DNA of 64,000 nucleotides from Bacillus amyloliquefaciens DSM 7 = ATCC 23350 (GCF_000196735.1 NC_014551.1:3033001-3097000); one strand, 5' to 3'. Shown: positions 39,231-49,209, numbered from the stretch's first letter. Numbers and translations are program-made. The notes: generated by a model from the letters alone, not told the origin.

Positions 39231-39557
39231 TTAAAACATTTGATATCCTCTTTTTCTGAGCGCCTTTATGGCAATGCCTGACATGACGGCTCCCGCCAGT
39301 CCGCCTGCCAAAATCACGACATCTGCGGCTGCCAATGACATGATGCGCTGAAACAGGCTTTGAAATGATTCCCCCGGTGCCTGCACGTAACTGATCATCT
39401 TTTTATTGCTGATAATGAAAAGGCATACAATCGGATAGATAACAGCCATAATCCACGACATTCTCAGCAGCATGTTCAACAGAAAGCCAATGCCGAAAAA
39501 CAGTACAAAAAATAGTACGATTGAGATCAGGACGACCGGCAAACTAATCACAAACAT
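39231..39557 (-). CDS. yuiB: YuiB family membrane protein
   Basis: About 106-108 residues with three to four hydrophobic helices (VVLISIVLFFVLFFGIGFLL, AVIYPIVCLFII, DVVILAGGLAGAVMSGIAI) and a basic C-terminus ALRKRGYQMF. It is a small Bacillus membrane protein of unknown function. The start is uncertain: ATG 39557 sits very close to GGGGGTGG, so GTG 39551 may be the real start. It follows yuiA on the same strand. Confidence 0.72.
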   Translation of the reverse strand: MFVISLPVVLISIVLFFVLFFGIGFLLNMLLRMSWIMAVIYPIVCLFIISNKKMISYVQAPGESFQSLFQRIMSLAAADVVILAGGLAGAVMSGIAIKALRKRGYQMF

Positions 39558-39619
39558 CCACCCCCTACAGCACTTTCAGTGTACCTCGGGGGCGGTAAAA
39601 AAGTCAACGTCTGGAAAAA

Positions 39620-39745
39620 TCAGCGTCTCTCTTTGCCGCTTCCCCGGCAGGAGGGACATGTTTCGGAGCCGCCAAGAAGCAATTGAAAATACCCTTTTCC
39701 TGAGCAGAACGGACATGCCGCAGTGCTTTTTGCTGTCGTTTTCAT
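39620..39745 (-). CDS. yuiA: Small zinc-ribbon-like protein YuiA
   Basis: A 41-residue gene: MKTTAKSTAACPFCSGKGYF opens it, and the rest carries a second Cys pair in CPSCRGSGKERR. The two CPxCxGxG motifs are those of the DnaJ zinc-finger type and should bind one zinc. AAGGGTGATC precedes ATG 39745. The homologue in B. subtilis is about this size. Function unknown. A longer open frame overlaps it on the same strand but lacks this conserved pattern and is a shadow. Confidence 0.82.
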   Translation of the reverse strand: MKTTAKSTAACPFCSGKGYFQLLLGGSETCPSCRGSGKERR

Positions 39746-39895
39746 GCGGATCACCCTTTTTCTTAATTTTCTGATAATATACCATATTTACTTGTCAAGC
39801 ACCAAGTCAGAATATGTAACAAATCAACTCATGTAAGCGGAAACATTCGTTTTTTTCTCTTACATGCTTTTCGCAGCGCTCTTTTTTGAGAGAAG

Positions 39896-39916
39896 AAAAA
39901 ACCCGCGGCCGCGGGT
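39896..39916 (-). terminator. Terminator of ndh
   Basis: ACCCGCGGCCGCGGGT (39901-39916) is a perfect palindrome next to the ndh stop, followed on the minus strand by a T run (complement of 39896-39900). Confidence 0.85.
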
Positions 39917-39918
39917 TT

Positions 39919-41449
<1,531 letters not shown>

Positions 41450-42445
41450 ATGCAAGAGGATTCAAAGGTTTATGATATTACGGTCATCGGCGGCGGCCCG
41501 GTCGGCCTGTTTACCGCTTTTTACGGGGGAATGAGACAGGCAAGCGTTAAAATCATCGAGAGCCTGCCTCAGCTTGGCGGCCAGCTCAGCGCGCTGTACC
41601 CTGAAAAATATATTTATGATGTAGCCGGATTCCCGAAAATCCGCGCCCAAGAACTTGTGGACAACTTAAAAGAGCAAATGGCAAAGTTCGAGCAGACCAT
41701 CTGCTTAGAGCAGGCCGTCGAATCTGTTGAAAAACAGGCGGACGGTGTGTTTAAGCTTGTCACAAATTCAGAAACGCACTATTCAAAAACGGTTATTATC
41801 ACCGCAGGAAACGGTGCGTTTAAGCCGAGAAAGCTTGAGCTTGAATCAGCGGAGCAATATGAAGGCAAAAACCTTCACTACTTCATTGACGACCTCAATC
41901 AATTCGCAGGCAGACGCGTTGCCGTTTTGGGCGGCGGCGATTCCGCGGTTGACTGGGCGCTCATGCTTGAGCCGATCGCGAAAGAAGTCAGCATCATCCA
42001 CCGCCGCGATAAATTCCGCGCGCATGAACACAGTGTAGAAAACCTGCACAATTCTAAAGTCAACGTGCTGACACCGTTTGTTCCGACTGAACTTGTCGGT
42101 GAAGACCGGATCGAACAGATCGTTCTTGAAGAAGTGAAAGGCGACCGCAAAGAAATCATTGAAATTGATGACCTGATCGTAAACTACGGCTTTGTTTCTT
42201 CTCTCGGCCCGATTAAAAACTGGGGCCTTGAAATCGAGAAAAACTCCATCGTCGTCAAAAGCACGATGGAAACGAATATTGAAGGCTTCTTTGCCGCCGG
42301 AGATATCTGCACATATGAAGGCAAAGTCAAGCTGATTGCCAGCGGTTTCGGCGAAGCTCCGACAGCCGTGAACAACGCGAAGGCTTACATGGACCCGAAA
42401 GCGCGCGTCCAGCCTCTGCATTCTACAAGCATGTTTGAAAAATAA
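41450..42445 (+). CDS. yumC: Ferredoxin/flavodoxin-NADP+ reductase YumC
   Basis: 331 residues of the thioredoxin-reductase-like ferredoxin-NADP reductase type. The FAD site is [18 protein letters not shown], and the NADPH site [17 protein letters not shown] near residue 155. It lacks the CxxC redox centre of true thioredoxin reductases. A late [15 protein letters not shown] contacts FAD. It supplies electrons to ferredoxin or flavodoxin and is essential in B. subtilis. AGGAGG lies eight bases upstream of the ATG. Confidence 0.94.
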   Translation: MQEDSKVYDITVIGGGPVGLFTAFYGGMRQASVKIIESLPQLGGQLSALYPEKYIYDVAGFPKIRAQELVDNLKEQMAKFEQTICLEQAVESVEKQADGVFKLVTNSETHYSKTVIITAGNGAFKPRKLELESAEQYEGKNLHYFIDDLNQFAGRRVAVLGGGDSAVDWALMLEPIAKEVSIIHRRDKFRAHEHSVENLHNSKVNVLTPFVPTELVGEDRIEQIVLEEVKGDRKEIIEIDDLIVNYGFVSSLGPIKNWGLEIEKNSIVVKSTMETNIEGFFAAGDICTYEGKVKLIASGFGEAPTAVNNAKAYMDPKARVQPLHSTSMFEK

Positions 42446-42449
42446 TATA

Positions 42450-42487
42450 AAAAAGAGTCTGTGTCATATCGGCACAGACTCTTTTTT
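42450..42487. terminator. Bidirectional terminator between yumC and yuzG
   Basis: AAAAGAGTCTGTG pairs with CACAGACTCTTTT around a 9-nt loop, with A/T runs on both sides. Confidence 0.9.
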
Positions 42488-42629
42488 ATTTAAACATCCA
42501 AATATAATTCATGACAGTTCCGACAACAAGCGCAATGACAAGCGCTGAGACGACCCAAATCGTGCCTAAAATAATCCGGTCCTGAATTTTCTGGGCTTTC
42601 GGACTGTGCCCGGGCTGTTTTTCTTCCAC
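42486..42629 (-). CDS. yuzG: Small membrane protein YuzG
   Basis: A 47-residue gene starting GTG at 42629: MEEKQPGHSPKAQKIQDRII followed by a single helix TIWVVSALVIALVVGTVM and a short tail NYIWMFK. GGGAGGGG lies five bases upstream. It is a tail-type small membrane protein found at the same place in B. subtilis; function unknown. A longer overlapping frame (42490-42777) is less plausible, because it lacks a ribosome-binding site and a conserved pattern. Confidence 0.75.
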   Translation of the reverse strand: MEEKQPGHSPKAQKIQDRIILGTIWVVSALVIALVVGTVMNYIWMFK

Positions 42630-42789
42630 ACCGGCCCCTCCCTTCCTCTGCAAAACTATCTATCGTGACAAGTGTTTTACAACAATCAATACTACTATGA
42701 TAACCAAACTGCAATTGGATGACAAGCTGACCGCATATAAGGCAGCATGAAATCATTTGACATTCCTGACAAAACAAAGTACATTATAA

Positions 42790-42818
42790 AAAGACGAACG
42801 TTTTATTTTTGATATAAT
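42790..42818 (+). promoter_or_regulatory. guaC promoter region with possible PurBox
   Basis: TATAAT at 42813-42818 is a good -10 for guaC. AAAGACGAACGTT (42790-42802) matches the PurR PurBox consensus in about 10 of 13 positions and sits at the -35 position, which otherwise has no TTGACA. Control by PurR is known for guaC in B. subtilis; the assignment here is inference. Confidence 0.4.
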
Positions 42819-42847
42819 TTTATTATTCGCTTTTAGGGGTGTTATGT

Positions 42848-43828
42848 ATGGAAAATGTATTCGATTACGAAGATATTCAGCTGATTCCCGCAAAATGCAT
42901 TGTGAACAGCCGTTCAGAATGTGATACATCAGTTACGTTGGGCGGACACACATTTAAACTTCCGGTCGTGCCAGCCAACATGCAGACGGTTATAGATGAA
43001 AACATCGCTGCCTGGCTCGCGGAAAACGGGTATTTTTATATCATGCACCGCTTCGAGCCGGAAAAACGCCTGGCTTTTGTTCAGGATATGAAAGCGCGCG
43101 GACTGATTTCTTCCATCAGTGTCGGCGTGAAGGAAAATGATTATGAATTCATTCGGGAGCTGAAAGCACAGCAGCTTGTGCCGGATTATATCACCATCGA
43201 TATCGCGCACGGTCATTCCAATGCCGTGATCAGCATGATCCAATTTATTAAAGAACATGTTCCGGAAAGCTTTGTCATTGCAGGGAACGTCGGGACGCCT
43301 GAAGCCGTAAGGGAGCTGGAACGCGCCGGCGCTGACGCGACAAAGGTGGGAATCGGCCCCGGTAAAGTCTGCATCACAAAGATTAAAACAGGCTTCGGAA
43401 CAGGCGGATGGCAATTAGCCGCGCTTCGCTGGTGCGCAAAAGCGGCAAGCAAACCGATCATTGCCGACGGCGGCATCCGCACGCACGGGGATATTGCGAA
43501 GTCCATCCGTTTCGGCGCGTCTATGGTCATGATCGGATCATTATTCGCCGGTCACGAGGAATCACCGGGACAAACGGTCGAAATCGACGGAAAGCTTTAT
43601 AAAGAATATTTCGGCTCCGCTTCCGAATTTCAAAAAGGCGAAAAGAAAAATGTAGAGGGCAAAAAAATGCATGTCGAGCATAAAGGGTCTCTGCAGGACA
43701 CGCTGATTGAAATGGAGCAGGATCTGCAATCTTCCATCTCCTACGCCGGCGGCAATAAACTCGAAGCCATCCGCAATGTCGACTACGTGATCGTGAAAAA
43801 CTCTATTTTCAACGGCGACAGATTTTAA
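42848..43828 (+). CDS. guaC: GMP reductase
   Basis: 326 residues of the IMPDH/GMPR family. [20 protein letters not shown] (about residues 170-190) holds the active-site Cys, and [20 protein letters not shown] and [16 protein letters not shown] form the phosphate site. It reduces GMP to IMP with NADPH, allowing reuse of guanine nucleotides. ATG 42848 has AGGGGTG upstream and gives the B. subtilis length. Confidence 0.95.
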   Translation: MENVFDYEDIQLIPAKCIVNSRSECDTSVTLGGHTFKLPVVPANMQTVIDENIAAWLAENGYFYIMHRFEPEKRLAFVQDMKARGLISSISVGVKENDYEFIRELKAQQLVPDYITIDIAHGHSNAVISMIQFIKEHVPESFVIAGNVGTPEAVRELERAGADATKVGIGPGKVCITKIKTGFGTGGWQLAALRWCAKAASKPIIADGGIRTHGDIAKSIRFGASMVMIGSLFAGHEESPGQTVEIDGKLYKEYFGSASEFQKGEKKNVEGKKMHVEHKGSLQDTLIEMEQDLQSSISYAGGNKLEAIRNVDYVIVKNSIFNGDRF

Positions 43829-43852
43829 CACGCAGCAAAGCCGCTCAAAGAT

Positions 43853-43886
43853 AAAAAAATGACATTCAATAAGAATGTCATTTTTT
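43853..43886. terminator. Bidirectional terminator between guaC and acnF
   Basis: AAAAAATGACATTC and GAATGTCATTTTTT form a long stem; T runs are on both strands. It ends guaC and the bacteriocin operon. Confidence 0.92.
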
Positions 43887-43887
43887 A

Positions 43888-44109
43888 TTAAATGCGGAAA
43901 TAAAGAGCCGCGCTGGCTAACAGATTAATCACAAAAATAAACAGAAATATGTAACGAATGAATTTATTTTGCACCGGGGCAAATATAAAGAGATACAGCC
44001 CTGCCGCCCCAAAAGTAAGGACAGGGAACAGCCACTCAAAAGATAAAGAAATGAAATAACCGATAATCATAACAATCGGCACACCGATTAATGATAATTT
44101 GCTTCTCAT
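43888..44109 (-). CDS. acnF: Bacteriocin-cluster small membrane protein (AcnF-like)
   Basis: About 73 residues, MRSKLSLIGVPIVMIIGYFI and two or three hydrophobic helices in total. ATG 44109 has AAAGGGG ten bases upstream; an earlier in-frame ATG at 44157 lies inside acnE and has no ribosome-binding site. It is the last gene of the six-gene circular-bacteriocin cluster. Similar small hydrophobic basic proteins in circular bacteriocin clusters contribute to immunity. That role is inference from position and character. Confidence 0.7.
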   Translation of the reverse strand: MRSKLSLIGVPIVMIIGYFISLSFEWLFPVLTFGAAGLYLFIFAPVQNKFIRYIFLFIFVINLLASAALYFRI

Positions 44110-44125
44110 ATGATTTCTGCCCCTT

Positions 44126-44653
44126 TTACTTAAAAATTGGTGTGATATAAGCTTCAATAATAGCAGCGGCGATCAGCAGACAAATAATAAGCATCACCAA
44201 TATTCCGATATGCCTGAACATTGATCTCAATATCTTTTTTTCCTTAGAAAAACACAGTCTGATGATCAATTCAACGCCTTTAAAACCAATGGCGCCACTT
44301 AATAATAACGCAGGAACTTCAAATATACCATGAGGAATTAGCAGTAAAATAATCTGATATAAAGGCATCCCGCTGTGCAGATTTTCTATAATAGAGCCGC
44401 TTAAAATAAAACCGTTGGTGAATAAATAAAAGATGGAGGTTAACCCGAAAGTAAAAAAACCTGCCGCTAAAAACAGACAAGCGATGGCATTATTTTTTAA
44501 CAGTTCAACCGCGCCTGACGAGCCATTATAAGACGCTGATGAAACAAAGTGATCAGTAAAAACCGCAGCGATTACACCGCCTGAAAAAAACAGCAATGAC
44601 GCGGTTAACGGAATGGCGGACGTCCTGATTGCCGGCAAAATGCGATTCATCAT
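44126..44653 (-). CDS. acnE: SpoIIM/DUF95-like membrane protein of the bacteriocin cluster (AcnE-like)
   Basis: 175 residues with about four to five helices. The pattern GIFEVPALLLSGAIGFKGVELI (split here over a loop and helix) is the SpoIIM/DUF95 signature, a family found in most circular bacteriocin clusters and linked with maturation, export or immunity. It starts ATGATG at 44653, overlapping the acnD stop, so translation is coupled. Located between the ABC ATPase and the small acnF-like protein. Confidence 0.8.
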   Translation of the reverse strand: MMNRILPAIRTSAIPLTASLLFFSGGVIAAVFTDHFVSSASYNGSSGAVELLKNNAIACLFLAAGFFTFGLTSIFYLFTNGFILSGSIIENLHSGMPLYQIILLLIPHGIFEVPALLLSGAIGFKGVELIIRLCFSKEKKILRSMFRHIGILVMLIICLLIAAAIIEAYITPIFK

Positions 44654-45354
44654 GTATAGATACGCTCAGCCATTTCTTCAATCTCTTCTAATGAATGCTC
44701 GGCTGACTGATACTCCGCCGCAAAAACGCCCTCGTGTATAATGCCGATCGTATCGCACAGCGAATGCGCCAGCTCCAGCAGGTGAGTCGATAAAAGAACC
44801 GTATTCCCCTGTTTGACGTACTCTTTTAACAACGTCCGTATCGTTTTGCCGCTGATTAAATCAATGCCCGTCAGCGGCTCGTCAAGAATTAAAATCTTCG
44901 GCTGATGAATGAGCGCGGCCGCGATTGATAATTTCTGTTTCATTCCGTGCGAATAGGTTTTAATCAACTGATTACCGTCCTGAGAAAGCTTCAGCATCTC
45001 CAGCATTTTCTTTATATAATCATTTGTCCGCTGGGACGGCACTTGAAACATCTCAGCTGTAAAACGCAAGTATTCGACTCCCGTTAAATAATCATACAAA
45101 AAGGTATGATCGGGCACAAAACCGATGTCAGCCGATATTTGCCCCCCCTCTTCTGAATCCATTTCTTTGCCGTCAATCACAACGCGGCCTGAAGTCGGTT
45201 TAAGCAGGCCCGAGATAATTTTTAAAGTCGTTGTTTTCCCTACCCCATTGGTCCCCAGCAAAGCGTAAATTGAGCCTTTCTTCACTTCAAAAGAAATATC
45301 TTTTAACACCTGTTTTTCACTATAGTTTTTTTGTATATTTACTAATTTAATCAT
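44650..45354 (-). CDS. acnD: ABC transporter ATP-binding protein of the bacteriocin cluster (AcnD-like)
   Basis: About 234 residues. Walker A is LLGTNGVGKTTTLK, the signature is TYSHGMKQKLSIAA (SHGMKQ instead of LSGGQ), and Walker B is KILILDEPLTGID, followed by the switch His in LLSTHLLE. It should power export of or self-protection against the circular bacteriocin, together with the large membrane protein from acnC. ATG 45354 gives the usual start MIKLVNIQKNYSEKQ and overlaps the acnC end by 8 bases. Confidence 0.87.
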   Translation of the reverse strand: MIKLVNIQKNYSEKQVLKDISFEVKKGSIYALLGTNGVGKTTTLKIISGLLKPTSGRVVIDGKEMDSEEGGQISADIGFVPDHTFLYDYLTGVEYLRFTAEMFQVPSQRTNDYIKKMLEMLKLSQDGNQLIKTYSHGMKQKLSIAAALIHQPKILILDEPLTGIDLISGKTIRTLLKEYVKQGNTVLLSTHLLELAHSLCDTIGIIHEGVFAAEYQSAEHSLEEIEEMAERIYT

Positions 45355-47002
45355 TGTTCGCAAACCTTTCCGCCATATTGATTCTGCGAAGAAACAGAAA
45401 CATGACTCCATAGTTTAATAGTGTGAACAGGACAAATATACCTGATGCAGAATGAATAAGCATCGTTTCAATTTCCGGCTTTTTATAGATAAAATACGAC
45501 GTGATCGCAGCGATTTGAAGCGACACAATGAAAATCAAAGAACCGTATAAGTTGTTGTACGTCTTTGCTTTTCCCGCTTCTCCAATTTCGTACAGGTGCT
45601 CCCAGTTTTTCTTTGGATACAGAGCGGTGCTTGAAATCTGAACAAGACTGTATAAAAAACCAGAACATAAAAATACAATAAACAAGTAGATTGTCAGTGC
45701 AGCGGGAGACGGAAAAAACACCGTAATCAAAATGGTGATGATGATCGAATAGATAAGAGCCGCAAGGTTATAAATACATACTTTCGGAAACACAAGCTGC
45801 CACGCATGTTTAATATTCCGGTGAAACAGATGCTGATTTTTGATTTCTCCGTCAACTGATAATACTGTTTTGAGCGCATCCCCGACGAGCTGATACGAAA
45901 AGTTCGCAATGATAACCGCCGCGGATACGATGGCCGCTGCCGAATACCCGGTGAAATGATGGGAGAGCAGCGGAACACAAAAACCTAAAAACAGCATGAA
46001 CAAATAAAGCATACTGCCGAAATTTCTGATGAAAAACCCGTCAATTCTCGATAAGAACAGCAGATCCTTTTGAAAAACGGCATGAAATATTTTGTTATTC
46101 CTATATAATTTCAGTTTTGGCGCAAAATCAGCGTTTGTCAAAAACATATAAGGGATAAGGTCCATTTTCTTCAATGTGGCCGACCACAGCTTAAACAGCC
46201 CCGCCGTTAAAAGGACGGCTGCCGCAAATACCGCGGCGAAGACGAGCACGGAATGGGAGCGGAATGCTAACAATACATACGGCGTATTCATGAGGATGTT
46301 CCGGAAAGCCGGTGACTCCGTAAATCCAGAGATTTCCTTTACCGTGTACTCCCCAAATACGAGCAGATAAACAGCATACCCGACTGCCAGCGGAACCAGC
46401 AGACTGACGCTGAATAATATGCCCTTCAAGATTTTCAGGTAAAATAGTTTGCTCCACATATTCGTAAGAAGATAAACAACGTAAGAAAACAGCATAGATA
46501 AAAATAGATTGAGAAGAAAATAAACGAAGCCCAGGAAAAATACGATGACCGCTGCAGACCCAGTCATGCCTGCGCTTGATAAAAACAAAAAGACCGGAAA
46601 AACAAAAAGATACCATACGAAAATGGTTTTTTTGATCGCCTGGCCGGTAAAAACAGAAAACAGCTGTAAAAAACGAACCTTTTTTAATTGATGAATGACC
46701 TTGCGCGTATCCAGCAGAAAGGCATTTTGATGTTCTTTAAAGAAGCCGGCAGCCCAAAAAAGCTGCTCCAGTGAAACGGCGATTAAAACAAATTGTCCCC
46801 ATGCGCTGAGAGGGAGCTGAATCAGTTTTGTCCCGAATACGACACCGCATCCCAGTAAAATGAGATAAACACATAACAGAGAAATAATAATGGCAGACAG
46901 CAGTTTGCTGCTGAGTTGAGGAATTCCCCAATCTTCCTTTCTTTTGCGAAACGATGACAGGGTATTATATTTGATAAGAGCCGCAATTTGTTTGACTATC
47001 AT
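45347..47002 (-). CDS. acnC: Large membrane protein of the bacteriocin cluster (AcnC-like)
   Basis: 551 residues, about twelve hydrophobic helices in two blocks separated by a hydrophilic middle region near residues 270-310 (MDLIPYMFLTNADFAPKLKL). It has no known catalytic motif. Its position directly before the ATPase and its ABC-permease-like character suggest it is the membrane partner of AcnD. Equivalent large proteins in circular bacteriocin clusters are needed for production. TAAGGATTGAAAGT precedes ATG 47002. It lies downstream of the intergenic hairpin. Confidence 0.8.
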   Translation of the reverse strand: MIVKQIAALIKYNTLSSFRKRKEDWGIPQLSSKLLSAIIISLLCVYLILLGCGVVFGTKLIQLPLSAWGQFVLIAVSLEQLFWAAGFFKEHQNAFLLDTRKVIHQLKKVRFLQLFSVFTGQAIKKTIFVWYLFVFPVFLFLSSAGMTGSAAVIVFFLGFVYFLLNLFLSMLFSYVVYLLTNMWSKLFYLKILKGILFSVSLLVPLAVGYAVYLLVFGEYTVKEISGFTESPAFRNILMNTPYVLLAFRSHSVLVFAAVFAAAVLLTAGLFKLWSATLKKMDLIPYMFLTNADFAPKLKLYRNNKIFHAVFQKDLLFLSRIDGFFIRNFGSMLYLFMLFLGFCVPLLSHHFTGYSAAAIVSAAVIIANFSYQLVGDALKTVLSVDGEIKNQHLFHRNIKHAWQLVFPKVCIYNLAALIYSIIITILITVFFPSPAALTIYLFIVFLCSGFLYSLVQISSTALYPKKNWEHLYEIGEAGKAKTYNNLYGSLIFIVSLQIAAITSYFIYKKPEIETMLIHSASGIFVLFTLLNYGVMFLFLRRINMAERFANND

Positions 47003-47036
47003 ACTTTCAATCCTTACATATGTATTTGGGAGAGAG

Positions 47037-47065
47037 GCTCTTTTTGCAGCTTGTACAAAAAGAGC
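47037..47065 (-). terminator. Strong hairpin between acnA and acnC
   Basis: GCTCTTTTTG (47037-47046) pairs perfectly with CAAAAAGAGC (47056-47065) over a 9-nt loop. It is not followed by a T run on the minus strand, so it looks like an RNA-stabilising or partial-termination element that raises precursor mRNA over the downstream genes. Confidence 0.6.
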
Positions 47066-47084
47066 AATTATTTATTGATCGATT

Positions 47085-47384
47085 TTACCAAGCAGCTGCG
47101 TATTTTTTGCCGTATTTTTTAATCATTGTTTTTGCTGTGGCAACGATTGCATAAGAAATAGCACCAGCGCCTGTAACGATACCGATGAGAGAAATGATAG
47201 AAGCAATTGTAGATGCCGCATCAATAATGTCAATTGCTTTTTTAGCTGCTGCTGCAGAGATGCCAAGAGTCGAAGCTAATTCAGCATTGGCTGAGAATGC
47301 ATGAGCCGCCGCCACATTTAATTCAGTTCCCGTTAATAAAAGTGCATAAACAAAAGTTGCTGCAGCTAGTGCCGCGCCAAACAA
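47085..47384 (-). CDS. acnA: Circular bacteriocin precursor (amylocyclicin type)
   Basis: The frame from TTG 47384 gives 99 residues. The last 64, starting LASTLGISAAAAKKAIDIID and ending KTMIKKYGKKYAAAW, correspond to amylocyclicin, a head-to-tail cyclised peptide (Leu1 joined to Trp64). Against the sequence I remember for B. velezensis amylocyclicin, residue 9 is Ala instead of Thr. The leader part includes a hydrophobic helix and ends FSANAE. No ATG, GTG or TTG is in frame between the last upstream stop and TTG 47384, which has no ribosome-binding site; a good site with ATG (47449) lies in another frame. One extra base in the T run at 47435-47438 would join them and give a 57-residue leader. 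Confidence 0.88.
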   Translation of the reverse strand: MFGAALAAATFVYALLLTGTELNVAAAHAFSANAELASTLGISAAAAKKAIDIIDAASTIASIISLIGIVTGAGAISYAIVATAKTMIKKYGKKYAAAW

Positions 47385-47464
47385 AATGAAAGATTTTTTA
47401 TTAGATTTTACTACTATGCTTTTTAATATATAATAAAATTCAGCTTCATTGACTCTCTCCCGAG

Positions 47465-48037
47465 CTAAATTTTATCCGCCATAAAATAATTAAAGAAAAT
47501 AGTGAAGAGTTTTAATAAAACAAAACATCCAGTCAAAATGATTCTTTTTTTCTGGCTGAGATCGGTAAGTTTTCCTGCGGCAGTATATAAAGCCGCGATT
47601 GATAGAAGCAGAAACGGGTCCAGCAGCTGTAAACTCAATTTGGAGCCGCCGGCAGAATATATAAGTGAGGAATCAGCCGTTACATAGTTAACAACTGATA
47701 GAATTAACATTTTAAATGCCGAGATTAAAGAAGTCAGTGTATATAGAAGCAAATATGTTTTTTTCGGTTTCTTTGAACCAAGAATAAAAGCGGCAACAAA
47801 TAACAGAAATCCGCCTATCAGAATTTCTACAAAAGTCGTGAAGATCATAAACCCTTGCAGGAACATGACAATAGTACGAACACTTTTCTCCCCGATATCG
47901 TAGGTACTTTCACCGACAGAAGAGTAATATGCCTGCAGCACTTTATCTGAAATACTAAATTGGAAGAGTAATGAACAGATCAAAATGATGAAAAAAGAAC
48001 TTAAAAATATTTTTTTATTGCTCAATTGACCTATCAT
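47465..48037 (-). CDS. acnB: Membrane protein of the bacteriocin cluster (AcnB-like)
   Basis: 190 residues with about five helices, no known motif. It starts MIGQLSNKKIFLSSFFIILI with AAAAGGATGATAAT before ATG 48037, and ends 15 bases before the ribosome-binding site of the precursor gene. It is the first gene of the cluster, in the B-A-C-D-E-F order described for amylocyclicin. Role in maturation or secretion is inferred from position only. Confidence 0.75.
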   Translation of the reverse strand: MIGQLSNKKIFLSSFFIILICSLLFQFSISDKVLQAYYSSVGESTYDIGEKSVRTIVMFLQGFMIFTTFVEILIGGFLLFVAAFILGSKKPKKTYLLLYTLTSLISAFKMLILSVVNYVTADSSLIYSAGGSKLSLQLLDPFLLLSIAALYTAAGKLTDLSQKKRIILTGCFVLLKLFTIFFNYFMADKI

Positions 48038-48085
48038 ATTATCATCCTTTTCTTACAAAATAAAATAACTATTCTATACTTTTAC

Positions 48086-48114
48086 AATTTAGTTTATTTC
48101 TATGAAAAAATCAA
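48086..48114 (-). promoter_or_regulatory. Candidate promoter of the bacteriocin cluster
   Basis: Minus strand: TTGATT (complement of 48109-48114), 17-bp spacer, TAAATT (complement of 48086-48091), about 50 bases before acnB. The match is moderate and the region is AT-rich, so other start points are possible. Confidence 0.4.
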
Positions 48115-48276
48115 CATACTTTCACGAAAATATGACTTTGGAACGGTTGTCAAAGAGGATATTATTCAGAAATTTTAGTCCTATATACCCTTTATTTTTA
48201 TCCGAGTTTACAAACAGTATATTCGGACAATTGATTTAAGGATATTGGAAGAATACCTGGGGAATGAGACGCCGGA

Positions 48277-48307
48277 TAAAAAAGGAGGATATCGTTATTT
48301 ATCCTCC
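48277..48307 (-). terminator. Terminator of the disrupted GNAT gene
   Basis: GGAGGAT (48284-48290) pairs with ATCCTCC (48301-48307); a T-rich run follows on the minus strand. The stop codon of the repaired frame lies in the loop. Confidence 0.7.
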
Positions 48308-48833
48308 GGATGAATGATCGCCAGCACCTGATGATCCTCCCATTTCCCTTTTATTTTTACATTTTTTCTCGCAATACCTTCTTTATGAAAGCCCGCTTTT
48401 TCGAGCACTCGGATTGACGCCTTATTGTGCGGCATGACACCGGCTTCTATCCGATGCAGTTTCAGCTCATTGAATGCATAATCAACAATCAGCTTGACAG
48501 CTTTCGTCGCATAGCCTTTTCCATTATGTTTTCCATCTAAAAGTAACCGATAAAAGCGCTTTGGAGGGAGCCTCGAACAACCTGAAAAAGACTGATCGTG
48601 CCAATCAGGGTCTGATCCTGAAGAAAGATGCCGAAGCTGTATTCTGTATCATTTTCCGCATCTTTCAGTGATTGTTCAATTCGTTTTTTCCGGCCTTCCA
48701 GCGTATAAAAGTCCTCTTGTCTCGACATGGCAAACTGTTCAAAAAACATGCGGTTTTCCGTCTGCAGAACCAGTTCCCGCTCTGCATCATTCAGGCTGAG
48801 CGGTCTGATAACAATGGCGTTTTCTTCCTGCAT
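48295..48833 (-). pseudogene. GNAT acetyltransferase (RimJ-like), frameshifted
   Basis: The N-terminal frame (48537-48833) reads MQEENAIVIRPLSLNDAERE and ends early at GYF-stop. The following frame continues LDGKHNGKGYATKAVKLIVD through HRIEAGVMPHNKASIRVLEKAGF to IIHPEDK-stop at 48295. Together they form a RimJ/RimL-type N-acetyltransferase with the acetyl-CoA-binding motif NGKGYATKAV. Adding one T to the run TTTT in TACTTTTAGATG (near 48536-48541) restores a 179-residue protein. The total of 539 bases plus one is divisible by three. Whether this is a true pseudogene or a consensus error cannot be told here. Confidence 0.8.
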
Positions 48834-49209
48834 AAGTCTCCCATCCTTTTACATGGCTTATAATAATCAGCACTACCTCTTATCCAATGTTATATGGTAA
48901 TCAAGAAAAATCCCAGACTTTATCCTTTTTAATCGGAACGGCAACACAAGTTTTTTTGTTGACTTAAACCATACTTAAAGTCGTATCATTATCCTGTGAC
49001 AAGGAAAGAATAATTTTGGCGGTTTTCCGATGATGCACAAAATTCAATTTTACAGAATCACTGCTGCTGTTGATTGTGCGTGATGATTCAATCCTTGAAA
49101 CGGTTATTTTAGCAATATATTGATTGGATAGTAGTTAATTGAACTTCGACTTAAAAAGCGGTGAATGTTTGTCAAAGAAATGAAAAACAATTGGAAAAGA
49201 GGCGTTAAA
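48834..49209. other. Intergenic region before the SDR gene
   Basis: 376 bases without a supportable gene. It holds a candidate promoter with a 19-bp spacer (48959-48989) about 220 bases ahead of the SDR start, then a stretch with only very short open frames. The length could reflect a lost regulator gene, but no remnant was recognised. Confidence 0.5.
48959..48989 (+). promoter_or_regulatory. Candidate MerR-type promoter (19-bp spacer)
   Basis: TTGACT (48959-48964) and TATCAT (48984-48989) are separated by 19 bases, longer than usual, as in promoters controlled by MerR-family regulators. ACTTAAA occurs twice at an 11-base step (48962-48968 and 48973-48979). Confidence 0.4.

Noticed and set aside
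39576-39785. 69-codon frame overlapping yuiA
   Set aside because: It is the wrong frame; the Cys-motif protein with a proper ribosome-binding site lies in the neighbouring frame.
42490-42777. 95-codon frame overlapping yuzG
   Set aside because: No ribosome-binding site or conserved pattern; yuzG in the other frame has both.
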